From Bipolaris cookei (Eukaryota > Ascomycota > Dothideomycetes > Pleosporales > Pleosporaceae), in the NCBI GenBank assembly GCA_002286855.1, contig NRSV01000190.1, positions 838 through 11,937 on the forward strand: a DNA stretch of 11,100 bases, written 5' to 3'. The notes under the pieces were generated by a model, which saw nothing but the letters and a program-made list of their open reading frames with translations, did not search any database and had not been told where the DNA came from. This document shows positions 1 to 7,499 of the stretch, in pieces. Position 1 is the stretch's first letter. Each line of letters opens with the position of its first letter. A program made the translations under genes and the position numbers.

Positions 1-446
1 TTTCATTATGATTCTATTGAGCGCTGAGATCGATCTACTGCTTGTAGATTGATTGAGTAGCTGCCGAATCGTTCTCCAATCAGACGCTGATTCTAATAAT
101 ACGTCTCTATCGCTATTAGTAGCTATAGTTCCGAATTTTTGAAGTATAACTTCTGGATTAAATGGTGAGAGTCCAGTAGCTCTAAAAGCATGGAGAATTG
201 ATAATTCCTTGAACGCTGCGCACCAAGCTCTCCAGAATATTGGGAAGAAATGAGATTTGGTGAATGGTATTAGCCTTTAGCTGGTATCGGTGAAGTTTGA
301 TAGCTCGTTTGAGTATGCGGTAGATAATGGCTTAAATAATCCAATATCGAGCGGCTGCAGCGTATGCGTTAAGTGCGGCGGGAATATAGCTAATAGTATT
401 TTATTCTGGTCACAATAGTCAATGAAATCCATCGTTATATGACTAT
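1..446 (-). pseudogene. Fot1/pogo-type DDE transposase, C-terminal fragment
   Basis: Translating the minus strand leftward from 446 gives one continuous frame to the window edge, broken only by a TAA at 277-279. It would encode the C-terminal half of a cut-and-paste transposase catalytic domain (DDE_1 superfamily, pogo/Fot1 type). Visible landmarks, in order: NSHIT, MDFIDYCDQNK, FPPHLTHTLQPLD (the last D is the third catalytic acidic residue), FFPIFWRAW and FNPEVILQKF, all typical of fungal members of this family. The first two catalytic aspartates and the DNA-binding N-terminus are absent because the fragment stops where the LTR of element A begins. The stop lies where a Gln codon is expected, consistent with CAA>TAA (RIP-type C>T). 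The fragment continues off the left edge. The family call is firm; the exact clade is not. Confidence 0.82.
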
Positions 447-923
447 TGTTGTAGATAAGCTACTCAGCTATTCCACGACAGAATCCGGATGCGCAGTCCA
501 CACCCGGACTCTGCGATCAATCAAGTCTATAGTCGATCTATCAAGACTATAATCGATCAATAGACATCTATCTATGACGCTATAGATTACGCAAGCTACT
601 ACTAGATAGACTCTTCTAGAATCTAATCTAGCTAATGTATATAGTAGTAGGATAGCAAGTAGATAGAAGACAGAGCACTTCACACAAGATCAATTCACAC
701 TACCAACGATCAATCAATTAGTGTTTCTTCCCTAGCACATATCTTCTCTCTCTAGAATCTCTCGATCAAGCTGCTTCTGAGTCTACTACGGACAAGTAGA
801 AGGCAGAAACCTCTACCTCTGAGTCGATAGTAGAACAAGCAGCACCCTACACTTTGACACATATAGGTCTGGTACGGAAGGATATCGAAAATCTATCGAG
901 TACTATCTACGGGGCGCCTGGTT

Positions 924-929
924 CTTATA
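924..929 (-). promoter_or_regulatory. TATA-like box of LTR A
   Basis: The minus strand reads TATAAG here, about 200 bases into the LTR and downstream of the 24-bp repeats, as expected for the U3 promoter. No transcript evidence is available and the start site is not defined. Confidence 0.35.
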
Positions 930-1001
930 CCTGCTGGTGCTGGCAGATACGGCTAGGTGCGTAGTTGGTTCGGTTGGACCTCGGTGCCCGACTCGGTTCT
1001 A

Positions 1002-1121
1002 GGCTTGGTGAACCACAGGGATCTCGGGTCGGTGACCGAGCTCGGTACCCGACTCGGTAACCGATAGGGTTCTTGACTCGGTGACCAATGAAGTTCTTGG
1101 CTCGGTGACCGATGGTGAACA
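1002..1121 (-). repeat. Five degenerate 24-bp tandem repeats in U3 of LTR A
   Basis: Five units stand in exact 24-base register at 1002-1025, 1026-1049, 1050-1073, 1074-1097 and 1098-1121. Each contains a version of CTCGGTGACC (units: CTTGGTGAACC, GTCGGTGACC, CTCGGTAACC, CTCGGTGACC, CTCGGTGACC). The array lies at the start of the LTR in the element's orientation, i.e. in U3 upstream of the TATA-like motif, where tandem repeats often act as enhancers. An enhancer role here is inference. Confidence 0.75.
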
Positions 1122-1135
1122 GAATCGTTACACTA

Positions 1136-1146
1136 CCCCCCTCTCC
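1136..1146 (-). promoter_or_regulatory. Polypurine tract of element A
   Basis: The minus strand reads GGAGAGGGGGG, then TAG, then the LTR start TGTAAC. This is where an LTR retrotransposon places the RNase H-resistant purine tract that primes plus-strand DNA synthesis. Element B has a near-identical arrangement (AAGAGGGGGG, TAC, TGTCAC). Confidence 0.75.
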
Positions 1147-1150
1147 GTAG

Positions 1151-1168
1151 ACAGCTGTCCCCAGCTGT
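1151..1168. other. Perfect 7-bp inverted repeat beside the PPT of element A
   Basis: ACAGCTG, a 4-base TCCC loop, then CAGCTGT. It sits in the short untranslated stretch between the chromodomain stop and the polypurine tract. No function is known. The rest of 1147-1241 is pyrimidine-rich and holds no gene. Confidence 0.5.
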
Positions 1169-1241
1169 CGATTTCGTAAACTATCCTCGCCAGTGTTTGC
1201 CCATACGCCTTTCCATTATTTTCCTTCTTTTTCTTTTTCCC

Positions 1242-1682
1242 TTACACACTGTCATCCTCAAGTGAAGTCATGTCCTCTTTACCTTGTTCCCATGCCGTGA
1301 TCCATTTGCCTAAGGAACGTGGGGGTCCCGGTCGCGTTGGATTTTGTTCGTGGAAGAGCTTGAGCTTGTGTGGAGCTCCCATGAAGTTGGAGGCCGGGTA
1401 CCAGGTAGGGTCCGGATCGTATCCCACCCAGCGTACTTGGTATTTCAATTTCGAGCGTTGCAACTTGCTTGCTAGGATTTCTTCGACTTCCCATTCTTCT
1501 ACACCTTGGATGGGTATGCCAGGAGGCTTTGGAGCTTCTTGACCTGGGAGGGGATCTTGAGGATCTTTGCACAACAGTTCCGGAGCGAACACGTCGTGGA
1601 TCCAAGACCCTTCTGGTAGCTCAAGGCGATAGGAATGACCTACCTTCTCTAGTACCTTGAAAGGTCCTTCCCATTTGGAGGA
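1242..1682 (-). pseudogene. Integrase C-terminal tail with chromodomain (element A)
   Basis: This 146-codon fragment of a chromovirus integrase begins at SSKWEGPFKV, part of the GPY/F module that follows the catalytic core. It continues through GHSYRLELPEG, the spacer PQDPLPGQ, and a chromodomain (EEWEVEEIL ... YQVRWVGYD ... TWYPASNF), then a basic/aromatic tail and a stop. Chromodomains of this group bind modified histone tails and steer integration to heterochromatin. Everything upstream (HHCC zinc finger and the D,D,E core) is gone. The frame formally stays open to 1742, but those extra residues come from the LINE 3' end and are not integrase. The fragment cannot be functional by itself. 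Confidence 0.85.
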
Positions 1683-1991
1683 TATTATTATTATTCCATT
1701 ATAGTCCTGTATCAGCCGTTGGCTATGTAGGACTTTGGCCAAAGGCCGTTCTATCTAACTAGTTACAATTTGATACGTTGTGCTGTATTACGTGACTATG
1801 GTGCTTCGGCCTTTATCTAGCTAAGCTATTACTAGCTTTGTAGATGTCTGGTGCTAAAGAGCAGTTTGGTAACAGGGAGAGATGTAGGGTAGCCAGGCTG
1901 CCTTCCAGCGGGCTCTCTTAGGGGAAAGGAAACAGCGCTAGTAAAATCAAGTTTTCTTCTTTTGTTGTTGTTTTTCTGGTTTTTCTTCTTT
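1683..1991 (-). mobile_element. LINE 3' untranslated region and (TAA)n tail
   Basis: This is about 300 bases between the LINE stop codon and element A with no gene. On the minus strand it ends in a short AATAATAATAATA run (1683-1695) placed exactly at the junction with integrase sequence. That is how many LINEs end after target-primed reverse transcription. A purine-rich stretch follows the stop codon. The inverted motif GGCCAAAGGCC lies at 1737-1747. The extent as 3' UTR is inferred from the junction and the upstream coding tail. Confidence 0.6.
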
Positions 1992-2213
1992 CTAGCCCTC
2001 TTGGCTAAGGTGCCATTTTCTTGTTCCTATCCGCGTGCTAGTAATAAAAGCTAAAGTAGCTTCTATGCCGCTCGTAGTGTGGAGTAAGAGTGGGAGTTTA
2101 AGTACTTTTTGGTCTAGAGTCTTTTTAAGCTGGCTTCTTTCTGCGCTGTAGAAGCCGTAGTATAGAAGTAGATGCTCTGCTGTTTGTGGCCTTCCACAGC
2201 GGCAGTGATCTAT
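1992..2213 (-). pseudogene. Tad-like LINE ORF2, C-terminal fragment
   Basis: The frame on the minus strand from the LTR B edge reads IDHCRCGRPQTAEHLLLYY, continues through SAERSQLKK, EATLAFI and TRKWHL, then stops. The pattern C-x-C-G-x-P-Q-T-x-x-H-L-L-L followed by an ER motif and an ATLAF...ATRKWH-type ending is characteristic of the C-terminal zinc-finger tail of fungal Tad1-like non-LTR retrotransposons. The family usually has a Cys at the end of HLLLxC. Here it is Tyr (TAC), consistent with a TGC>TAC transition of RIP type. The frame is cut by the LTR at 2214; the likely continuation is at 7736-7839. The RT and endonuclease domains are absent. Confidence 0.75.
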
Positions 2214-2436
2214 TGTCACAAGATGCTAGGAGCACGAATCCAAAAGCTTTGGGAAGCGTTGGTGAATTGCTACGTACACTATCTGTGAAGACTCAAGACG
2301 TTGCGTAAGGAATCAGAACAGAAATTCGTCAACAGAATATATCATGGGTGGCTAGCGTACGTGTAGTACCTCGGTAGCACTCAGCCAATCAGCAGCAGAA
2401 TCCAGGTGTTATGGCAACCCGGTGGTTACCGTGACA
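2214..2436 (-). repeat. 3' LTR of element B
   Basis: This 223-bp repeat begins TGTCAC and ends GTGACA (6-bp perfect terminal inverted repeats, TG...CA). It is identical to 7511-7735 except that the TATA run at about 2337-2342 is one TA shorter. It has interrupted a LINE reading frame on its left side. Confidence 0.95.
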
Positions 2437-2439
2437 GTA

Positions 2440-2449
2440 CCCCCCTCTT
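2440..2449 (-). promoter_or_regulatory. Polypurine tract of element B
   Basis: The minus strand reads AAGAGGGGGG, TAC, then the LTR start TGTCACGG. Placement directly before the 3' LTR is that of the plus-strand primer. Confidence 0.85.
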
Positions 2450-2474
2450 ATTCTCGAGCTCCTGCGAGTGGTGA

Positions 2475-4226
2475 TCATATCATGTCGTGTAGCAGTGTAG
2501 TTGCTGGCTTCGTTTTAGGTTTAGGAACGTTAGGGTACCTCTTATGAAAGTCAGTGACAGCGTCGTTATCCTTCAGATTCGCAATAGGTTCCCAGGTCAT
2601 CTCATCGTAGCCTGTCCATTTGACATAGTATTCGTGTCGCCTGGTACGCTTGTTATAGCGGAGATCTTCAATTTTCTCGACGAAATACCATTCTTCATTG
2701 TCAACGACAACGGGTTCAGGCGGCGGTGCGTATTGACCAGGGAGATATTCTTGTTTCCGGGAGGCAAGTCGAAGTAGGGACACATGAAACACGGGGTGTA
2801 TCTTCATGGATTCGGGTAGTTCAAGACAGTAAGCGTGAGAAGAGACTTTCTTGACCACCTTATATGGCCCTAGGTTCTTCCAGTCTAACTTCTTGGATGC
2901 TCGTTTCGTCCGGATATTACGCGCGTCTAGCCAAACTTCATCCCCTATTTCGTATGCTGGCGCGGGGAGGCGTTTTCGGTTTGCGTATTCTTGCTGCATG
3001 GCTTGGGCCCAAGTCATCTCTTCACGGATAAAAGAAGTGATATCCTGCATCTTTTCGATCATCATGTTCACTTCGCGGGCTTGAAGAGCCTGGTACGCAG
3101 GTCGTTTCTTGTTGGTGGGCGGTTCGAAGCCCATTCGGGGATTCTGTCCATAGCAGGCCATCATTGGAGAAACTCTAGTGGACTCGGAAACAGTATTGTT
3201 CGCTTCAAACTGAGCCGTGGGAAGCCACTGAACCCAGTCGTCTTGCTGGTAGTTCGTATATGCACGTAAGACTGGTTCCATTGCGGCGTTGGCGTTCTCA
3301 GTTTGCCCGTCGGTCTGGCCGGGTGATAGCCAGTTGAGAAACGTGTGGTCGATCTTCAGCTGTGCGCACAGTTCGTCGTGGAAGGCGGAGACAAATTGCC
3401 TGCCTCGATCGGAGACAATTGTATCAGGGAGACCGTGGTTACACCAGACATAGCGGAGGAACATGCGCGCCACGTCGGAAGCTTCCATCGAATCGCAGGG
3501 GATCATGTAACGGTACTTGGAGAGTCGGTCTACTACTACCATGATGTTCTTGCATCCTTCGGATTCAGGTAAGTCAACGACGAAGTCGACGGAGATGTCT
3601 GCCCATCGTCGTTCTGGCACAGGCAGTGGCTTTAGCAAACCGTGATACTTCTCTCGAGAAGCCTTCGAGCGTCGACATGTGTGGCAACAAGAGACGTATC
3701 GACGGATAGTCTTGAACATACTCAGCCAATAGTATTCGCGTTGAATCAGTTCGAGTGTTTTGCCTCGGCCAGGGTGGCCTCCAGATGGAGCGTCGTGTGC
3801 TGCACGGAGAATCTTGATCTTCAGTTCGTCATCGTCGGGTATAACCAACCGGCCACGATAGTAAAGACGGCCTTCTCGTTTCTCACAGTCTGCAAGGGTG
3901 ACGGTCTTCGAGCGTCGTCCGCCGTTGTCCAGCAGCTGTAGCGTTTCTCGGATGAATGGGTCTGTGGGGTACCCATCTTCGTCGGGTCTGTATCCATCTT
4001 CGATGATCTGATGGATCGAGCGGTCGGTTTCCATCAGACTGAGGTTCTCTACCGTCTTGAACAGTTCGGGTCGTAGCAACGCCTGTTTGCGAGCGAGACG
4101 TGCTTCTTCTTGGGCGAGTTGATCTTGCGATCGTCGGGTAAGCGCATCAGGCTTCTCGCCCTGCTTGCCAGGACGGTATGTGATCGTGAACTGAAATCGG
4201 GACAGGTATTCTGACCAACGTGCTTG
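2475..4226 (-). CDS. Pol C-terminal part: RNase H tail, integrase, chromodomain (element B)
   Basis: An uninterrupted frame runs from the gypsy sequence QARWSEYLSRFQF...YRPGK (end of RNase H) to a stop at 2475. Integrase inserts the cDNA into the host genome. Counting from the Met at 4079, the HHCC finger uses H95, H102, C132 and C135. The catalytic triad is D165 (VDFVVDL), D224 (SDRGRQF) and E261 (QTEN). The GPY module is near 404-406. The chromodomain spans about 461-515 (EEWYFVEKI ... YYVKWTGYDEMTWEP), with aromatic cage candidates F466, W488 and Y491. The protein is full length for this region and shows no damage. It is expressed normally only as part of Gag-Pol. A TAA at 4227-4229 and the foreign copia block lie immediately upstream, so how it would be translated here is unclear. 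Confidence 0.93.
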   Translation of the reverse strand, partial: QARWSEYLSRFQFTITYRPGKQGEKPDALTRRSQDQLAQEEARLARKQALLRPELFKTVENLSLMETDRSIHQIIEDGYRPDEDGYPTDPFIRETLQLLDNGGRRSKTVTLADCEKREGRLYYRGRLVIPDDDELKIKILRAAHDAPSGGHPGRGKTLELIQREYYWLSMFKTIRRYVSCCHTCRRSKASREKYHGLLKPLPVPERRWADISVDFVVDLPESEGCKNIMVVVDRLSKYRYMIPCDSMEASDVARMFLRYVWCNHGLPDTIVSDRGRQFVSAFHDELCAQLKIDHTFLNWLSPGQTDGQTENANAAMEPVLRAYTNYQQDDWVQWLPTAQFEANNTVSESTRVSPMMACYGQNPRMGFEPPTNKKRPAYQALQAREVNMMIEKMQDITSFIREEMTWAQAMQQEYANRKRLPAPAYEIGDEVWLDARNIRTKRASKKLDWKNLGPYKVVKKVSSHAYCLELPESMKIHPVFHVSLLRLASRKQEYLPGQYAPPPEPVVVDNEEWYFVEKIEDLRYNKRTRRHEYYVKWTGYDEMTWEPIANLKDNDAVTDFHKRYPNVPKPKTKPATTLLHDMI

Positions 4227-4227
4227 T

Positions 4228-5164
4228 TACGGGGTCTTCCCCAGCTCCCTTGCGTTGGGGCGGATGTGCGTTCATTCATTGAGTAGGCGTCCCTGTCAAT
4301 GTCCGGAACGGATTCACCGCTGGCGGCGAGAGTTGACTTATTCCCTACAACGAGGGAGCCCCCCTTTTGTTTCCCCTTAGAAGGGTGGTACTTAGTCATG
4401 TGCTCTCGGAAACGTTTCATCATATCTTTGCGGGTGATTGTATCTTCCCGACTCCCATGTTCCTCGAATATTGTTGCCCAGGTTGGGGATATTTTCATGA
4501 CTGCTTCAAGGAAATCTTGTATAACGTCTTGAATATTCTTTACCTCTGCTACATTTTCTTCTTCCGCGTTCGTTGCAGCATGATGGTACTCCGCTAGCCA
4601 TGTTTCCCAGCTGTTGGGTTGGCGCATTGGTTTAAGAGCGGAGAGGTATCGGTACCTGGCGCGTTTACGTTCTTCTTCGTCGTCAATACCGACGGTATCT
4701 CGAAGGATGATAAGTCATAATCGAATAGGTTGTCCTGGTTTGCAGCAGTTCTTCATCAAATGAGGAGAAATGGATTATTGAATGAATACCACGATTTTGT
4801 CCAGATTTGCGCACTCTTCACGATACTCTCGGTCTTTGAGTTTGTATGACTCAAGCAGAAGCTTGTAGTATTCGGTGTCCTCTTTCCAGGCTTTAATATC
4901 ATTAGCTGATAGCTCTGAGGGTATTTTAGGATCCCGTGGGGTCCCATCAGGTGAATGCATAAGATTTCCCCTTTTCTCGTAGTTGCTGATGAGTGGTTCG
5001 ATCGAGGCCTTTGGTTTGGCCTCTTGGGTAATCGCCTGTTTCGGATCAACCTGATTCCAGACGTCTAGAGACGCGCACCGGGTTTTCAGCTGTTGCAGCC
5101 ATGGGGTATATATTGAGTAGTCAAGTAGGGCAACTGTAGCCTCACGAAGTGTGGATAGTGACAT
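4228..5164 (-). pseudogene. Ty1/copia-type Gag segment inside element B
   Basis: One minus-strand frame is open across this whole stretch except for two stops, TAA at 4772-4774 and TGA near 4712. It starts MSLSTLREATV, then WLQQLKTRCASLDVWNQVDP, ELSANDIKAWKED, YKLLLESYKLKDREY, MKNCCKPGQPIRL, RARYRYLSALKP, NSWETWLAEYHHA and VIQDFLEAV. This architecture (a W/LDVW...DP segment, a coiled YKLLLE segment, then W..WL.EY) matches Gag of fungal copia elements and not gypsy Gag. It ends within the Gag linker before any zinc knuckle, where gypsy RNase H sequence begins. The TAA would derive from CAA and the TGA from TGG, both RIP-type. The copia assignment rests on pattern memory; the presence of foreign Gag-like coding is solid. 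Confidence 0.72.
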
Positions 5165-5435
5165 AGTTATTGGCTTAATTGAGGCAGTGAGACTCTTAAT
5201 TGTCAGATTTGATGCTTGTGGGTAATGATTGAATTGATCTGCTATCTACCATCTTCTTTTGTTGATGGTGTATAGCTGTTGCTTTTTATTGTTGAGGTTG
5301 TGCATCCTTGTTACTGTGACAGTGGCTTGTCGCTTCGGCTCAGCTGAAGTCGTTGCTTCTGCAGCCTTGCATAGGCTGCGACACCTCGCATAGTATCGGC
5401 TGGGTTCCGCGGCTTAGATTGCTGTTATCTGACAG
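5165..5435 (-). other. Non-coding part of the foreign block (possible copia leader)
   Basis: About 270 bases lie between the copia-type Gag start and the point where gypsy RT similarity ends. It holds no convincing gene. On the minus strand it is A-rich close to the Gag ATG, like a retrotransposon leader. At 5310-5323 the plus strand reads GTTACTGTGACAGT, matching the end of LTR B plus its two flanking bases (GTTACCGTGACAGT) in 13 of 14 positions. The right junction cannot be set more closely than roughly 5425-5440. Confidence 0.45.
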
Positions 5436-5812
5436 TTGTTTGCCCTTTTGGAGCTCGATCTTGTGGTCGTATGCGCGTCGCTCGGGTAGCTTGTTTGAGT
5501 CGTCACGGGAGAAAACATCTAGCAGGTCGTGGTACTCATGTGGCACCTTCGTCGCCGGGTCGGTGTGTTCTTTCTCAGCCAAAGCCTTGTTGATGTCGGC
5601 TATACTCACAGCGCAGATCTCGTAGCCGCGTTGAGCAAGTCTCACGAGAGAAGCGGCTCCAATACAGTGGATATCGAGCGTCGGTTCTGGCTTTAGCTCG
5701 TCATTGGAGTCATCGTCGGGTTCTGGCACATCGTGTTCCTCAACAGGTTGAGGGTCAGGTTGGTGTAGCTGGCGTTCCATCTTAGGTCGCCAGTGGTCGT
5801 GTCGTTGTCGCG
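5436..5812 (-). pseudogene. Protease-RT linker and truncated RT start (element B)
   Basis: The frame containing MERQLHQPDPQ (from 5780) carries a typical gypsy protease-RT linker (LDIHCIGAASLVRLAQ, CAVSIADINKALAEK). It then has the first conserved RT segment, VPHEYHDLLDVFSRD and YDHKIELQKGK, after which similarity stops. None of the RT catalytic motifs (the DLRxAF and YxDD regions) follows. The frame differs from that of the protease upstream, so a frameshift lies around 5780-5830, where the two frames overlap. Both breaks would prevent a normal Pol polyprotein. Confidence 0.8.
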
Positions 5813-6391
5813 TCTGTGTCTCAGCTTTGTTGAGCGACGACGTGTCGGGTGATCGTCACCAGAGCCCCACATCTCGTTGTTGGGGGGCGACGGGGTTCGG
5901 GTCTTACGGAGGCAGCGCTCGACGCAGCGCCGCGCGCCGAATACTAACTTCTCGTGAGCATAGTCTAGGTTGACTCGGTGTTTACTCATCCAAGGCTGGC
6001 CTAAGATCAGTTCGTGTCGACAGGTGTTGGTGACAAACAGTCGTATAGACTCAGTGCGCTCATCATGCCGTGGGGTCAGGTTGATGGTGTGAGAGATTTC
6101 TCCACCTTCGAGTATAGTTCTAGTGAATTCAGTTGGGTATATGACGTAGGGCAGCGGGTCTTGACGAAGGCTCAGGTTGTGCGCGACATCTCTGTCAATG
6201 TATCCGATACCGGTGGCGCCAGTATCGACGAGGGCTCTCAGGTCACTCCGGATTTTGCCTTGCTGAATCGAACAGGGTATCACGATGCAGCGTTTCCAGG
6301 AGTCGGACGGAGATTCAGACCATAGTTCAGCAGAGATTCGGTGTGTGCGCGGTCCCAGGGAGCGGCTTATCCCCGGGACGATGCTTTTCCC
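5693..6391 (-). CDS. Pol N-terminal part: retroviral-type aspartic protease (element B)
   Basis: The protease matures Gag and Pol inside the virus-like particle. The frame is -1 relative to gag and open from the gag-pol overlap (GKSIVPGISRSLG, then ISAELWSESPSDSWKRC), so translation by frameshifting at 6385-6391 is more likely than independent initiation. The active-site motif ALVDTGATG lies about 105 bases after IPCS. The second hallmark, LILGQPWM, follows 70-75 residues later. The catalytic Asp is present and the domain looks complete. Downstream the frame drifts into a charged linker and stops at 5693 because of a frameshift near 5780-5830. Confidence 0.88.
   Translation of the reverse strand, partial: GKSIVPGISRSLGPRTHRISAELWSESPSDSWKRCIVIPCSIQQGKIRSDLRALVDTGATGIGYIDRDVAHNLSLRQDPLPYVIYPTEFTRTILEGGEISHTINLTPRHDERTESIRLFVTNTCRHELILGQPWMSKHRVNLDYAHEKLVFGARRCVERCLRKTRTPSPPNNEMWGSGDDHPTRRRSTKLRHRRDNDTTTGDLRWNASYTNLTLNLLRNTMCQNPTMTPMTS
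6352..6391 (-). promoter_or_regulatory. Programmed -1 frameshift signal at the gag-pol overlap (element B)
   Basis: On the minus strand, codons AAG GGA AAA place the heptamer G GGA AAA (6385-6391) in the correct X XXY YYZ phase, eight codons before the gag stop. After a 5-base spacer (6380-6384) comes a stem, GTCCC (6379-6375) pairing with GGGAC (6356-6352). Inner G-C pairs extend it with one bulged base. Slipping back one base gives GGG AAA AGC, which is exactly the open protease frame. Slippery site, spacing and hairpin match classical retroviral -1 frameshift signals. Activity is untested. Confidence 0.72.
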
Positions 6392-7491
6392 TTCTTAGGA
6401 GACATCTTACGAGTGCAGCGTCCTCGAGAGTGTGAAGAGCGCGCAGGTGCAGGCGATTCAGATCGGGTGGGGCAGGTGCCTTCCGAGAGCGAAGCGCTAT
6501 GAGCTATAACTCGTTGGGGCAATGGAACGGGGCAGTTAGCGGAGATGTGGCCTTTCTTATTGCACTTAAAGCAACGTCCTTCGCTGATTCTTTTCTTTCG
6601 TTTATCAGATCCCTTTGGGGCGTATTCCGAGACATCGAACTCCATTTCCACGGGGTATCGGGTCTGCTTGGTACCCGCGGTCAAACGTGCAATAGGAAGA
6701 TATCGAAGGTCATTATCATAAAGGGAGATCAGGTTCGCGTAGTCGTTCAGGGATTGCGGAATCGGTACGTCGACCATAGCACGGCGTAGTTCGTCAGAGA
6801 GAGAGCGGCGTAGCTGGTTTATTTGGGCTCCTTCGTTCAGGTTAATGTCGGCTACAAGACGTCTGAATTCAGCGAAATGCGAGAGAAAGGTCCTTTTTCC
6901 TTGCTTCAGGTTATCAAGTCGGCTCCAGGCAGTAAGTTCTCGGTTTGGGTCTCCGTAGGTTGCTTCGAGGAACTGTATTAGACGGTCTACAGTTACAATG
7001 TCCTTGCCCATGAGCGGGTCGATAAGCGTAGCTGGGTCATGTTCAAGCCGAGAGTGAGCGTAGATGAGTCGTGATTCCTCAGTAGGGAAGCGGTCGGCAT
7101 TCCCCTTTAGTTTATAGCGGAGCTTAGTCAAGAAAAGCGGTAAGTCCTTCTTCTTGCCGCTAAAGGCGGGAGGGTCAGGCAGTCGTTCAGACCTCAAGTT
7201 CTTCTCCGGGAGAGATGTTGAAGTCGTAGGGGTGATCTGGGTAGTTGGAGAAGAGCTAGTTTCAGATCCTAGAGTAGCGTCTGGCGCTTGTTTCTCTTCG
7301 GCGTCCGGGGAGTTTACTGTTGGTGCAGGTTGTGCTGACTGGGTAACCGCGTTGAGACTCTCTTGAAAGTCTCTACGCAAGGCTACTATTTCTTCATGAT
7401 GTCGTGCTTCTTGTTTTGCAAGGGTGTCAGTTAATCCGGCGACTTGTTGCAATAGTAACTGCAGCGTGTTGTTCAGTTCTTCGGTAGTCAT
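6367..7491 (-). CDS. gag: Gag polyprotein (element B)
   Basis: This is a complete 374-residue Gag starting at an ATG 19 bases after the 5' LTR. Residues ~5-55 form a leucine-rich, heptad-like stretch likely to be a coiled coil. A Ser/Thr/Pro-rich linker follows to ~100. The capsid-like Ty3/gypsy gag domain spans ~105-265 (LPDPPAFSGKK ... FLSHFAEFRRLVADI ... LRRSLSDELR). A single CCHC zinc knuckle lies at C307, C310, H315 and C320 (CFKCNKKGHISANC), followed by a basic tail. Gag builds the cytoplasmic particle and binds element RNA. No damage is visible. The stop TAA is at 6367-6369, and pol overlaps in the -1 frame. Confidence 0.92.
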   Translation of the reverse strand: MTTEELNNTLQLLLQQVAGLTDTLAKQEARHHEEIVALRRDFQESLNAVTQSAQPAPTVNSPDAEEKQAPDATLGSETSSSPTTQITPTTSTSLPEKNLRSERLPDPPAFSGKKKDLPLFLTKLRYKLKGNADRFPTEESRLIYAHSRLEHDPATLIDPLMGKDIVTVDRLIQFLEATYGDPNRELTAWSRLDNLKQGKRTFLSHFAEFRRLVADINLNEGAQINQLRRSLSDELRRAMVDVPIPQSLNDYANLISLYDNDLRYLPIARLTAGTKQTRYPVEMEFDVSEYAPKGSDKRKKRISEGRCFKCNKKGHISANCPVPLPQRVIAHSASLSEGTCPTRSESPAPARSSHSRGRCTRKMSPKKGKASSRG

Positions 7492-7499
7492 AGTTGAGG

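Larger units (their letters stand above)
447..1132 (-). repeat. Putative 3' LTR of element A
   Basis: The right end is well placed. On the minus strand the polypurine tract is followed by TAG and then TGTAACGATTC, a TG start as in LTRs. The left end is inferred at 447, where the minus strand ends ...CTACAACA (a CA end) and pogo transposase homology begins immediately. The span of 686 bp is plausible for a fungal LTR. It carries five 24-bp tandem units near its start and a TATAAG motif. There is no partner LTR in the window, so the left boundary remains inferential. A 71-codon open frame at 468-683 inside it resembles nothing known. Confidence 0.55.
447..1682 (-). mobile_element. Chromovirus (Ty3/gypsy) element A, 3' remnant
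   Basis: Reading the minus strand, this block holds an integrase tail with chromodomain, a polypurine tract and a putative 3' LTR, in the standard order for the end of a chromodomain-bearing Ty3/gypsy element. The left edge abuts the pogo transposase exactly where transposase homology stops. The right edge is the LINE's (TAA)n tail. Gag, protease, RT, RNase H and the integrase core are missing. No second LTR for this element is visible, so its original length and target-site duplication cannot be checked. Confidence 0.75.

Noticed and set aside
468..683. 71-codon minus-strand open frame with a hydrophobic start
   Set aside because: Lies within the putative LTR of A, is low-complexity in TA/CTA-rich sequence, and resembles no known protein.
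1270..1542. Plus-strand open frames throughout the window (for example here and at 2991-3269, 6014-6325, 7851-8174)
   Set aside because: All are antisense to recognisable retrotransposon coding and show no domains of their own.
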